NCBI GenBank assembly: GCA_046732465.1
Contig: JBKPND010000029.1
Span: 1-64,000 of the forward strand
Direction: 5' to 3'
Length of the DNA stretch: 64,000 bases
DNA from: DASUPK01 sp046732465
GTDB lineage: Bacteria > Actinomycetota > Thermoleophilia > Solirubrobacterales > 70-9
Shown: positions 34,023 through 42,241 of the stretch, piece by piece
How positions within the stretch are numbered: position 1 is the stretch's first letter
Layout: every line of letters starts with the position of its first letter
Notes under the pieces: model-generated
Told to the model about the DNA's origin: nothing
Seen by the model: only the letters and a program-made list of their open reading frames with translations
Databases searched by the model: none
Position numbers and translations under genes: made by a program

Positions 34023-35705
34023 ATGGAATCGTCCGCACCGGTCGTGCACCCGGCCCCCTCGCCCGTTCTCGATCCCCGCCGGTGGTGGGCGCTGGCCCTC
34101 CTCTGCGGCGCCTTCTTCATGGTGCTCCTCGACGCCACGATTGTGCTCGTGGCGCTGCCCTCGATCCAGGCGGACCTCGGCTTCTCGGAGCGAGGCCTGC
34201 AGTGGGTGCTGAGCGCCTACGCGCTCACCTTCGGCGGCCTGCTCTTGCTCGGAGGACGCGCGGCCGACCTGCTCGGACGCCGTCGCGTGTTCATGGCCGG
34301 TGTCCTCTTCTTCACCGCCGCGTCGCTCATGTGCGGGCTCGCCTGGTCGCAGGCGGCGCTCCTTGCGGCCCGGGTCGTCCAGGGCATCGGCGCCGCGATC
34401 ATGACCCCGACCGCGCTCTCGATCATCTCGACCACCTTCCCCGAGGGCCCCGAGCGGAACAAGGCGCTTGGGATCTGGGGTGGGCTCGGCGGCGTCGGCG
34501 CCACCACGGCGTGGCTGATCGGCGGCCCGCTCGTCGACGGCCCCGGCTGGGGGTGGATCTTCTTCATCAACATCCCCCTCGGCCTGGCCGCGCTTGCGCT
34601 GTCGCCCGTGCTCCTGCGGGAGAGCCGGGGCGCGCTGACGCGACGGAGCTACGACCCCGCTGGGGCGCTCACCATCACCGGCGCGATCGTCCTGCTCGTC
34701 TATGCGCTGGTCGAGGCGCCCAACGTCGGCTGGGGTGACGTCCAGACGATCCTCCTGTTCGCCGGCTCGGCCATCCTCCTCGCTGCCTTCGCGCTGATCG
34801 AGGCGCGCCACCCCGAGCCCCTTGTGCCGCTCCGCCTCCTCCGATCGCGAACACTCGTCGGGGCGAACGCGGTGATGCTCCTCGTCGGCACCCTCGCCGT
34901 CGGCATGCCGTTCGTCCTCACGCTCTATGCGCAGCAGGTGCTCGGCTACTCGGCCGTCAAGTTCGGAGTCGGTTCGGTCGTTCTCGCAATCACGGTCACG
35001 GTGGGGGCGATCGTCGCTCAGGCGGCGGTCCTCAAGGGCGGCTTCCGCTCGGTCGCCGCGACGGGCATGGCGTTGATGGGCGGGGGGTCACTACTGCTCA
35101 CCCAGGTCTCCGTGGGCGGCAGCTACCTCGGCGACATCTTCTTCGGGCTGCTCGTCTTCGGGCCCGGGGTGGGTCTCGCCTTCGTGACCGCCACGGTCGC
35201 GGCCCTCGCGGGCGTCGCCGAGCGCGAGTCCGGGCTCGCCTCGGGCCTCAGCAACACCGCCTTGCAGATCGGCTCGGCACTGGGCGTCGCCATCGTCACG
35301 ACCGTTGCTGTCTCCCGCTCACAGGACTACCTCGCGGCGCACGCAGGCGCAAACCCGCTCGTCGTGCTGAACGAGGGCTACCAGTCGGCCTTCCTGGCCC
35401 TCGTCGTGCTGGCCGGGATCGGCATGGCGCTGGCGCTCGTCCTCCTCGGCCGCCCGCGGAAAGCGCCCGCACGAGCCGCTGGAGCCGGTCCCGGCGACCG
35501 GGGCCGCGGAGTGAGGAGAGCGGTACAGGTTCGACTACCAGCGAAAGGAACGGAGCAATGGGAAAGATCGTCATCAGCGAGAACGTCACGCTCGACGGAG
35601 TCATCGAGGATCCTTCCGGTGACGAGGGCTTCAAGCACGGCGGCTGGGTCGGCAGGGTCACGGACCGCGAAGAGGCCGGCAAGGTACTGCTCGACGAGAC
35701 GCTGA
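34023..35705 (+). CDS. DHA2-family MFS efflux pump, 3' end probably frameshifted
   Basis: A 14-TM EmrB/QacA-type drug:proton antiporter: FFMVLLDATIVLVALPSI (motif D1), GGRAADLLGRRRVF (motif A) and ARVVQGIGAAIMTPTALS (motif C-like) are clear. ATG 34023 has AGGAGGG upstream. The last about 75 residues (after GRPRKAPA) are basic low-complexity and run 148 bases into the next gene, through its ribosome-binding site. In the +1 frame the sequence reads EPLEPVPATGAAE and stops at about 35514, which looks like the native end, so a one-base indel near 35480 is likely. Confidence 0.85.
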   Translation: MESSAPVVHPAPSPVLDPRRWWALALLCGAFFMVLLDATIVLVALPSIQADLGFSERGLQWVLSAYALTFGGLLLLGGRAADLLGRRRVFMAGVLFFTAASLMCGLAWSQAALLAARVVQGIGAAIMTPTALSIISTTFPEGPERNKALGIWGGLGGVGATTAWLIGGPLVDGPGWGWIFFINIPLGLAALALSPVLLRESRGALTRRSYDPAGALTITGAIVLLVYALVEAPNVGWGDVQTILLFAGSAILLAAFALIEARHPEPLVPLRLLRSRTLVGANAVMLLVGTLAVGMPFVLTLYAQQVLGYSAVKFGVGSVVLAITVTVGAIVAQAAVLKGGFRSVAATGMALMGGGSLLLTQVSVGGSYLGDIFFGLLVFGPGVGLAFVTATVAALAGVAERESGLASGLSNTALQIGSALGVAIVTTVAVSRSQDYLAAHAGANPLVVLNEGYQSAFLALVVLAGIGMALALVLLGRPRKAPARAAGAGPGDRGRGVRRAVQVRLPAKGTEQWERSSSARTSRSTESSRILPVTRASSTAAGSAGSRTAKRPARYCSTRR

Positions 35706-36130
35706 GCGCCGAGGCAGAGCTCTACGGTCGGCGTACCTACGAGTTCCTCGCCTCGCGCTGGCCATCGCGAAGCGGCGAGTTGGCGGACAAGCTGAACGCC
35801 ATGCCCAAGTACGTCATTTCCTCGTCCCTCGAGGATCCCGAGTGGAATAACACGACGGTGCTGAAGGGGGACGCCGTGGAGGAGGTCTCGAAGCTGAAGC
35901 AGGAGCTGGACGGAGAGATCGTGGTCCCCGCCAGCATCCAGCTCGTGCGCACGCTGCTGGAGCACGACCTCGTCGACGAGCTGCGGCTGATGGTCTACCC
36001 GGTCGTACTCGGTGCTGGCGAGCGCCTCTTCGGCGAGACCAACGACACGAAGCCAATGCGCCTCACGGGCAGCCGAACCCTCGACGACGGCCTCGCCCTC
36101 CTCACGTACGAGGCCGTCCGAGAGGCCTAG
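35558..36130 (+). CDS. dihydrofolate reductase / RibD C-terminal family protein
   Basis: 190 residues of the RibD-C/DHFR-like fold: GKIVISENVTLDGVIEDPSG start, LYGRRTYEFLASRWP, KYVISSSLEDPEWNNT and the C-terminal LMVYPVVLGAGERLFGE, the family signature. Members bind NAD(P)H and reduce pterin- or flavin-like substrates; the actual substrate is unknown. AAAGGAACGGAGC precedes the ATG. It follows the efflux pump in the same direction and a related protein is at 39439; genes of this family often sit near SigX5-type sigma factors. Confidence 0.88.
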   Translation: MGKIVISENVTLDGVIEDPSGDEGFKHGGWVGRVTDREEAGKVLLDETLSAEAELYGRRTYEFLASRWPSRSGELADKLNAMPKYVISSSLEDPEWNNTTVLKGDAVEEVSKLKQELDGEIVVPASIQLVRTLLEHDLVDELRLMVYPVVLGAGERLFGETNDTKPMRLTGSRTLDDGLALLTYEAVREA

Positions 36131-36217
36131 CGCGCGGGGGACGGCAGCAGGGTTCCGAAAAGCCCACTTTCGGTCGGCCGACGGACTCGCGGATCCGCGC
36201 CGGATCGTCGCGAGAGA

Positions 36218-36270
36218 CGAATCCCGCCCCCGCTACTTGCCAAGGGCCCTCTGAAAGGAGGGCCCTGGCG
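36218..36270 (+). repeat. eroded tRNA-fMet 3' end plus terminator (copy 6)
   Basis: CGAATCCCGCCCCCGCTACT matches the T loop, T-arm 3' strand and acceptor 3' strand of tRNA-fMet; the hairpin has mutations on both arms (loop GAAAG, GGAGGGCCCTGG). It is the most distal recognisable copy, about 17.6 kb from the intact tRNA. The 50 bases before it resemble those before copy 5. Confidence 0.75.
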
Positions 36271-36482
36271 TGCAGGAAAGCCCTGGAAATCGACCCGCAT
36301 TCCAATGCCGAGCCCAGCTTTCATGCCCAAGATCATCCACGTTCAGGAAACGCCAAAGGTCAGTGGCTGAGCCGCGGCGTCCACGCAGGCGCGGAATCGA
36401 AGCGGTCCCAGCCTTCCCACGTCTGGTGAACCGTGGTCAGCGTGGATCGCACGCGCGAAGTCGTACAGTCCAGGCAAGGCCC

Positions 36483-37475
36483 ATGGCCGATCGATCTGAC
36501 GCTCCGCACGATCGCAATGACGTGGAGAGGCTTGTCCGACTGGGGCGCAGGGAGCTCACCTGGCCCGAGGTCTGCTCGCGGGCCGGGGTGGGACACGACG
36601 TTGCCGATGTGCTCTGGCGCGCTCTCGGCTTCCCGGATGTGCCGCCCAACGAGCGCGCATACACCGACGAGGACGTCAGGGCACTTGCAATCGCAGCAGA
36701 GGGAATCGACCGGCTCCAGGGGGATCGCCGCGAGGCCGCACTCGAGGTGATCGTTCGCGAGGCGCGGATGGTCGGCGCTCATCTCACCCGTGTCGCGGAG
36801 ATCGAGGTCGACGCGATGGCGGAGATGCGCGCCCTCAGCCTGCGCGAGCGCCTGCTCGATGATGTGTACCAGCGCGGCCTCGAGCGCTCCGACATGGCCT
36901 GGCTGTTGCTCTACGGGTTGCGGCGCCGCTTGGACGAGGCGCTGCGTCGTCGCCTGACGATCGAGGTCGGGAGTCATCCGAAACTCGCAGTCGGCTTCGT
37001 CGACTTGGTCGGCTTTACGCGCGTCAGCGGCTCGCTACAGGACGACGAGTTCGCAGCACTCTTGAGTCGGTTTGAATCGCTGGCCGCCGACGTCGTGACG
37101 GAGGCAGGCGGCAGGGTGGTGAAGCTGATCGGCGACGAGGCGATGTTCGTCGCGCCCTCTGCGCTGGGGGCGGCCCAAGCCGCACTTGAGCTGGTGGCCG
37201 CTTGCGAGGCCAATGGGCTTCCGGCGGCAAGGGCCGGTTTGGCGCTAGGCCCAGTGCTCGCGCGGGGAGGCGACTACTTCGGCCGTGCCGTAAACCTGGC
37301 GAGCCGGTTGGTGGACGAGGCGCCGCCCGGAGGCGTGCTCGCCGACGAGCAGCTTGTCGCCGCGATTCGGCAGGACTCGACCTTCGCGCTCGAGTCAGAG
37401 GGACGACAGCCGATGAGGGGGCTGGGGGAGGTCGACGTGTGGCGCCTGCACTCCGCGACGGAAATACAGCGCTAG
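36483..37475 (+). CDS. class III adenylate cyclase with Ad_Cy_reg N-terminal domain
   Basis: 330 residues. Residues about 1-165 resemble the regulatory domain of Mycobacterium tuberculosis Rv1264 (ELTWPEVCSRAGVGHDVADV, RAYTDEDVRAL), which couples pH to cyclase activity; residues about 170-325 are the catalytic domain with VGFVDLVGFTRVS (metal Asp), VVKLIGDEAMF (Lys and second Asp) and AVNLASR (Asn and Arg of N-x3-R). Unlike the hydrolase-fused cyclases in this window the catalytic set is complete, so real cAMP synthesis is expected. ATG 36483 is chosen by similarity to the Rv1264 start. Confidence 0.88.
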   Translation: MADRSDAPHDRNDVERLVRLGRRELTWPEVCSRAGVGHDVADVLWRALGFPDVPPNERAYTDEDVRALAIAAEGIDRLQGDRREAALEVIVREARMVGAHLTRVAEIEVDAMAEMRALSLRERLLDDVYQRGLERSDMAWLLLYGLRRRLDEALRRRLTIEVGSHPKLAVGFVDLVGFTRVSGSLQDDEFAALLSRFESLAADVVTEAGGRVVKLIGDEAMFVAPSALGAAQAALELVAACEANGLPAARAGLALGPVLARGGDYFGRAVNLASRLVDEAPPGGVLADEQLVAAIRQDSTFALESEGRQPMRGLGEVDVWRLHSATEIQR

Positions 37476-37505
37476 GACCGACGGGCGGGGCGCCTCGCGA
37501 GCGCG

Positions 37506-37706
37506 TTAGCCATGGCGAGACCGCTTCCACGGCGGCCCACGCCACCGGCCAGCCGGCGGCCCCATCCAGCCTTTGGGCCGATTGATGTCCAGCGCTAGGG
37601 CGAGTACCAGCGTCGCCGTCCAGGCGTTCACCGGGTCGAGCTTCAGCGGCTCATCGCCGCCGATCAGGTTGGCGACAAACCAGATCACGAACCAGGCGAT
37701 GGTCAT
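37506..37706 (-). CDS. small membrane protein
   Basis: 66 residues with one or two hydrophobic stretches (TIAWFVIWFVANLIG and WTATLVLALALDI) and a basic, Pro/Arg/Gly-rich tail. GAGGAG precedes the ATG. It resembles no family I know. It lies between the cyclase gene (convergent) and the SRPBCC gene on the same strand. Confidence 0.45.
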   Translation of the reverse strand: MTIAWFVIWFVANLIGGDEPLKLDPVNAWTATLVLALALDINRPKGWMGPPAGRWRGPPWKRSRHG

Positions 37707-37772
37707 GCGAGTCTCCTCGGGTCAGGCCGACTTGATCGATAAGACGGTAGTGCCAGCTGGCACGAAGTCGAG

Positions 37773-38189
37773 CTAAGACCCGGCTCGCTTGACCAGGGCG
37801 GCGAGCGTTTCGGGAAAGTCGCCGCTGATCTCGGGTCCGAGTTCCGGGCCGATTTCATCAGCTGCCGGTCCGCTGATTTCCATGCGATAGGTCACTAGGT
37901 TTCGCTCGTCGTCGAGGCGGTCGACCCGATGGAAGGTCCTTACGACGACATTGCCGAGGTCGGCTTCGTCGACGAACAAGTTGGGTTCGGAGACCTCGGC
38001 GATGCGCAGCTCGACGGTGTCCTGGCCGACCGGAGTCATGGCGATCGTGCTGCCGGCGGCGAAGGGCCCCGAGATAGTGATTCGCTCGATATCGCCGTTC
38101 CAGTCCCCCCAGCTCTGCACGTCGGACCAGATGCGCCATATCGATTCGGGGGAGGCGGTTGTTTCTTGGCTGTACTCCGTCGTCCACAT
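37773..38189 (-). CDS. SRPBCC-fold (polyketide cyclase/dehydrase-like) protein
   Basis: 138 residues: TTEYSQETTASPESIWRIWS start and SWGDWNGDIERITISGPFAA, the classic START/SRPBCC opening, then beta strands ending in the long C-terminal helix (FPETLAALVKRAG). Such proteins bind hydrophobic ligands in a deep cavity. It is 37 bases downstream of the glycosyltransferase gene start region on the same strand, so a shared transcript with the glycosyltransferase is possible. Confidence 0.78.
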   Translation of the reverse strand: MWTTEYSQETTASPESIWRIWSDVQSWGDWNGDIERITISGPFAAGSTIAMTPVGQDTVELRIAEVSEPNLFVDEADLGNVVVRTFHRVDRLDDERNLVTYRMEISGPAADEIGPELGPEISGDFPETLAALVKRAGS

Positions 38190-38226
38190 TGGATTCGAGC
38201 CTACGTCGGCTTATGGGTTAGGGCAA

Positions 38227-39354
38227 CTACCTCCGGGGTAAGCGTTCGAGCGCCTCGGCGGCGGTTCTATCGGGCTCATCGGCGGCAATGCGCCGGGCGG
38301 CGAGGCCGGCCTCCGCTGCGAATCGCCGGTCGGTCAAGAGTGATCGCAGTGCCTTCCGGATTCGCTCGGTTGGCGCATCAGCAGGGAGTCGGATCCCGGC
38401 GCCGAGCTGCTCGACGCGGTCGGCGTTGAAGGCCTGGTCGCGCCCGAGCGGCAGCAGAAGCTGCGGCACGCCATGGGCGAGGGCGCGCAGCACGGTCCCC
38501 AAGCCTCCATGCCCGATCACCGCCGCGCAGCCGGGCATGAGGAGATCGTGGTCGGCGAAATCGACCACCTCGACGTTGTCAGGGACCTGCACAGCGTCTG
38601 GGTCGACCGCCGGGCCGAGCGTAAGGACAGCATCCAGATCAAGACCGGCGACTGTCTCGCCGACGCGGTCGATCAACGCGGCCTGACCGGCCATCACGGT
38701 CGTGCTGAACGTCAGCAGGACTCGCGGCCTCCGGATGTCGGCGAGCTGCTCCGCGCGGACCGCGACCGCCAGTGGTCCGGCGTGCACAACGTTCGCTGGC
38801 GGGTCGCCTTCGATGTCGAGCCAGCGAGGCGCGGCGACGAGGAGCAGTTCGGGAGCCTCCCAAGCGCTGATGCCGTCCGGGGCGGGAGCGAGCCCAAGCA
38901 TCCGATGGGTCGCCGCGAGGGTGGGAAGGTCCGTTGTCCAGCCGCCGCCGGCTCGGAGCATCTGCACCCGCGCGAGGCCATAGAGGAAGTGCACGAGTGA
39001 CACCGTCGGTGTGCCCGCGGCCTGGCCCGCCGCGATCGCGGCCGGCAGCATGCAGTCGACGACCGCGAGGTCGGGTCGCAGATCGTCGAGCACGTCCGTG
39101 GCGTCGAGAGCGATCTCCGCACCGGCCGCGGCGGCCATCATCAGTTCGGCTTGCGCCTCGAACGCAACAGTGATGTCTGGATCGGGACTGCGCCGGTAGC
39201 CGATCACCTCGAAGCCGAGCTCCCCCGCGTCGCCGCGCGTCTCGCCGGAGCACAGCAGCGTCACCTCGTGGCCGCGTCGGTCTAGCACCGACGCCGCGGC
39301 CAGCATTGGAGGGAGATTCCCCCCGGGAGCCCAGGTGATCACGAGCACTCGCAC
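38227..39354 (-). CDS. GT1-family glycosyltransferase (MGT/UGT-like)
   Basis: 375 residues of the GT-B fold. The N-terminal half starts MRVLVITWAPGGNLPPM; the C-terminal half has the nucleotide-sugar signature (GCAAVIGHGGLGTVLRALAH then GVPQLLLPLGRDQAFNADRV) that binds UDP- or TDP-sugar. It glycosylates a small molecule such as a macrolide or flavonoid in related enzymes; the acceptor is unknown. The gene is isolated apart from the SRPBCC gene downstream, so it may serve detoxification and not a biosynthetic cluster. Confidence 0.85.
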   Translation of the reverse strand: MRVLVITWAPGGNLPPMLAAASVLDRRGHEVTLLCSGETRGDAGELGFEVIGYRRSPDPDITVAFEAQAELMMAAAAGAEIALDATDVLDDLRPDLAVVDCMLPAAIAAGQAAGTPTVSLVHFLYGLARVQMLRAGGGWTTDLPTLAATHRMLGLAPAPDGISAWEAPELLLVAAPRWLDIEGDPPANVVHAGPLAVAVRAEQLADIRRPRVLLTFSTTVMAGQAALIDRVGETVAGLDLDAVLTLGPAVDPDAVQVPDNVEVVDFADHDLLMPGCAAVIGHGGLGTVLRALAHGVPQLLLPLGRDQAFNADRVEQLGAGIRLPADAPTERIRKALRSLLTDRRFAAEAGLAARRIAADEPDRTAAEALERLPRR

Positions 39355-39438
39355 ACACCGCAGCGAATCAGACCTGTATAGCGCGCGACGCGAGCGGAGA
39401 TGGCTTCAGCAAGCTCTACCGACGGAGAAGCTCGTCCG

Positions 39439-40086
39439 CTACTTGAGCGGGCGATAGCGGATGTGCGTGACGCCGGGAGCCTCGATGGCATCGACCTGAT
39501 CAATCAGTGGAGGCTCCTGCCCCAGGTTCTCGAACAGCCGCTCGCCGGCGCCGAGGAAGATGGGGACCACGGAGAGGTCGAGCTCGTCGACGAGCCCGGC
39601 GACCAGGTACTGCTGGAGCACCTCGGCCCCACCGGCCAGGGAGACGTCCTTGTCCCCGGCCGCCTGCTTGGCCCGCTCCAGGGCCGCCTCGATCCCGTCG
39701 GTGACGAAGTAGTAAGTCGTTCCGCCCTCCATCTCAAGGGGCTCCCGGGGATGGTGCGTGAGCACGAAGACCGGAGAATGGAAGGGCGGGTCCTCGCCCC
39801 AGAAGCCCCTCCAAGGATCCTCTCCCCATGGGCCCGGCCCTCCACCGAACATGTTGCGCCCCATCACAACTGCCCCGTACGTCTCCGCGGCGCGCCTCTC
39901 CATGACGGGCGTGCTGGCGTTGACCTCGCCTCCCTGTTCCCCATGGCCTTCGCGCCAGGCGGCCAAAGGGAAGATCCATTCATGAAGCTGAAGTCCCCCG
40001 ACCCCGAGCGGGTCCTCGGCGCTCTGATTCGGGCCGGCAACGAAGCCATCCAGCGACATCGACATGAAGAAGTGCAGCTCGCTCAC
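39439..40086 (-). CDS. dihydrofolate reductase / RibD C-terminal family protein
   Basis: 215 residues, second DHFR-like protein of the window (compare 35558): SELHFFMSMSLDGFVAGPNQ start, ETYGAVVMGRNMFGGGPGPW, VFVLTHHPREP and LDLSVVPIFLGAGERLFENL. NADPH-binding reductase fold, substrate unknown. It begins four bases from the end of the broken hydrolase gene region and is transcribed in the same direction as that remnant. Confidence 0.88.
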   Translation of the reverse strand: MSELHFFMSMSLDGFVAGPNQSAEDPLGVGGLQLHEWIFPLAAWREGHGEQGGEVNASTPVMERRAAETYGAVVMGRNMFGGGPGPWGEDPWRGFWGEDPPFHSPVFVLTHHPREPLEMEGGTTYYFVTDGIEAALERAKQAAGDKDVSLAGGAEVLQQYLVAGLVDELDLSVVPIFLGAGERLFENLGQEPPLIDQVDAIEAPGVTHIRYRPLK

Positions 40087-40141
40087 CCTCTCTCCTTTGC
40101 TGTGGCTCGGCGCATCGGCGCCACGGTCAGCACCTGGTCGG

Positions 40142-40346
40142 TCAAAACTCGACGATGATGCGATTGCAGAGGCCAGGCTTCTCCTGCAGGAGAAAGTGCG
40201 AGGTCCCCGGGGACGATCGCCAGCTCTGAATCCGGGATCCCCTCATAGGTGGCGTTGATGTGCTCGTAGGTGACCAGGTCGCCATCGCCGAACATGAGCA
40301 GGGTCGGGGCGTCCACCTCTGCGAGCCTCTCCTGGGTCAGGGCCGG
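40142..40346 (-). pseudogene. C-terminal fragment of an alpha/beta hydrolase with a frameshift
   Basis: LTQERLAEVDAPTLLMFGDG and the following segment up to ELAIVPG are the strand carrying the acid residue in alpha/beta hydrolases; the continuation GTSHFLLQEKPGLCNRIIVE with the catalytic His and a natural stop (TGA, 40142-40144) is in another frame. One extra base near 40206 explains it. The N-terminal two thirds, including the nucleophile, are gone. The operator-like repeat at 40441 sits where its promoter would have been. Confidence 0.7.
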
Positions 40347-40518
40347 CTCCCGACTCCGCCGGCATCCTGGACACGCCATCAACTGAGGTGACCTGAGTTA
40401 CAACCAGCCTTCCATCCCGGCTCCTTCGTGCTACTGCGGCGATACTATCGTATAGATACTCATACCAACAGGTCGGCCTGAGCGGGAGGCCCCCCTGCGT
40501 GGGCTGAGTGCCCGCCAC
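40347..40518. other. gap with promoter-like A/T patch
   Basis: Between the hydrolase remnant and the cysteine dioxygenase stop there is no coding frame. The notable content is the A/T-rich tandem repeat at 40441-40464, described separately. Confidence 0.4.
40441..40464. promoter_or_regulatory. tandem 14-bp repeat operator, site 1
   Basis: GATACTATCG at 40441 is followed 14 bases later by GATACTCATA. The same word at the same 14-base period occurs in the HxlR/sigma intergenic region (45424 and 45539). It lies upstream of the broken alpha/beta hydrolase gene, so it is probably the relic operator of that gene within the same regulon. Confidence 0.5.
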
Positions 40519-41118
40519 TCACGCGCCCGAGATGGACGGTTGCACGGGGAGGTCGTAGTAGCGCCGGACGCTCGAGCCGACCCGGGACACGTCCGTCCCG
40601 TAGATATGGAGCGAGATCGCCGTGCCATCGCCGGCGTTGCGGACTCGGTGGATGTCGCCGGGCGGAGCGAACCCGCTCACGTCACCGGTCCTGTTCACGC
40701 GGTGGCCCGCCTCCACGAGGGAAGTGCCCTCCTCGTCGAGCTCGAACAGCTCCTCGCTCTCCGTGCCCTGGATGACCCCGAAGACGCACCACGTCACGTG
40801 ATCGTGGATCGGCGTCACCTGTCCCGGCCGCCAAACGAGCGCCACGATCGAAAAGCTGCCGTCGGGCTCCGAGTGGATCACCTCGCTCTTGTAGGTCTCC
40901 GGATCCCCGATCCGCTGCTCGGCCGTGAGGATGCCCGGCGACGGAAGGTGCCGCTCGAGCTCTGAGGCGACCAGATGGGCCGTCTCGGCCCAATCGGCAT
41001 GCTTGCCGACAGCATCCCGCACCGCGGCCGCGAGCGCAGGTAGCTCGTGCCCGCCGAGCGGCGCCGGAGCGAGGTCAGATCCACCCACAAGCGTTGCCGA
41101 TTGATGCTGGCTGAACAT
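40519..41118 (-). CDS. cysteine dioxygenase family protein (cupin)
   Basis: 199 residues with the cysteine dioxygenase/cupin signature VTPIHDHVTWCVFGVIQG (two iron-ligating His) and the third His in FAPPGDIHRVRNAGDGTAIS. The family oxidises cysteine to cysteine sulfinate or acts on related thiols with non-haem iron and O2. The Cys-Tyr crosslink partners are not assignable. It precedes the LysR gene at 41244 on the same strand (gap 125 bases) and could be controlled by it. Confidence 0.85.
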   Translation of the reverse strand: MFSQHQSATLVGGSDLAPAPLGGHELPALAAAVRDAVGKHADWAETAHLVASELERHLPSPGILTAEQRIGDPETYKSEVIHSEPDGSFSIVALVWRPGQVTPIHDHVTWCVFGVIQGTESEELFELDEEGTSLVEAGHRVNRTGDVSGFAPPGDIHRVRNAGDGTAISLHIYGTDVSRVGSSVRRYYDLPVQPSISGA

Positions 41119-41243
41119 GACGTGCGTACTCCCTCACATAGACCGCTCGGCCGCCGAAAACTCACCGATCGAGTCGTATGAACTTAGGACGCGTGCTCAC
41201 GGAGCGCAACACGAATGGCGTATCGGGCTAGACGGCGCCGGTT

Positions 41244-42149
41244 CTATGCGGACGCCCCAGGCGCCCGGCCGAAAGCCGAGCGCGCCACATCAACGAACGC
41301 AGCGATGGCGGGCGACGTCTCGTCGGTGCGCCAGACGAGGCACGTTTCGATCGAGTCGGTGGGCTCGCTGACCCCAACCGCCGCGATGCCCTCGGGGAGC
41401 CCACTTGCGACCGTTTGCGGGGCCATGGCAACGGCCGGGATGTCAGCTAGGACTCCGAGGTCCCAGCCCGTGTGAAAGGACTCGGTGCGAAATCGCGGCT
41501 CGAAACCGGCGCGGCGGTAGATGGCGACGAACACATCATGCAGCCGTGGTGCGATGTCGCGGGGGAACAGGACGAACTCCTCATCGGCCAGCGAGGAGAG
41601 GGGGATCGCCTCCTCGCCCGCAAGGGGATGAGCCTCCGGCAGCAGCACGACGAGGCGCTCCTTGCGAATCGGGGCGAGTTCCAGCTCCGCGGCGATCTCG
41701 GGGCAGAGCGAGAGGGCCAAGTCGATGTTTCCGCTGCGGAAGGCCGGGGCCATCCGGGCGTTCCACATCTCTTGAGCCAGCAGCTCGACACCCGGGTGGC
41801 CTGCCCTGAAAACTCTTCCGAGCGCCGGAAGTGTCTCGAAGCGCGTGCTCCAGGAATAGGCGAGGCGCAGCGAGCCGAGCTCGCCGGCCCCGGCGCGCTT
41901 GGCATCTTCCGCCGCCCGATCGGCCTCCGCGAGCGTGCGCCGCGCTCCGTCCAGGAAGGCGCGCCCAGCGTCGGTCGGCGTGACCTCGCGGGTGGTGCGC
42001 GTGAAGAGCTCGACCCCTAGGTCGCGCTCGAGCTGCTGGATCGCGGCACTCAGCGGAGGCTGGGCCATGTGCAACCGCTCCGCGGCGCGGCTGAAGTTCA
42101 GCTCCTCCGCCACGGCGATGAAGTAGCGCAGATGGCGGAGCTCGACCAT
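41244..42149 (-). CDS. LysR-family transcriptional regulator
   Basis: 301 residues: winged helix (MVELRHLRYFIAVAEELNFS, RLHMAQPPLSAAIQQLERDL) and a LysR substrate-binding domain (about 90-295). The start is ATG 42149, giving the typical short lead before the HTH; a GTG eight codons upstream is possible. It is divergent from the five-gene MBL/ABM/VOC/DUF3224 operon and also adjacent to cysteine dioxygenase, so it likely controls an oxidative detoxification set. Confidence 0.9.
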   Translation of the reverse strand: MVELRHLRYFIAVAEELNFSRAAERLHMAQPPLSAAIQQLERDLGVELFTRTTREVTPTDAGRAFLDGARRTLAEADRAAEDAKRAGAGELGSLRLAYSWSTRFETLPALGRVFRAGHPGVELLAQEMWNARMAPAFRSGNIDLALSLCPEIAAELELAPIRKERLVVLLPEAHPLAGEEAIPLSSLADEEFVLFPRDIAPRLHDVFVAIYRRAGFEPRFRTESFHTGWDLGVLADIPAVAMAPQTVASGLPEGIAAVGVSEPTDSIETCLVWRTDETSPAIAAFVDVARSAFGRAPGASA

Positions 42150-42241
42150 CTCAGGGGGAGCGTATCCGCCCACACCGGCTCGGTCTGGCGTTAGACCGTA
42201 TTCCTGTTGCCGACCGGCGAGGCCGTTCCTAGCCTGAGGGC

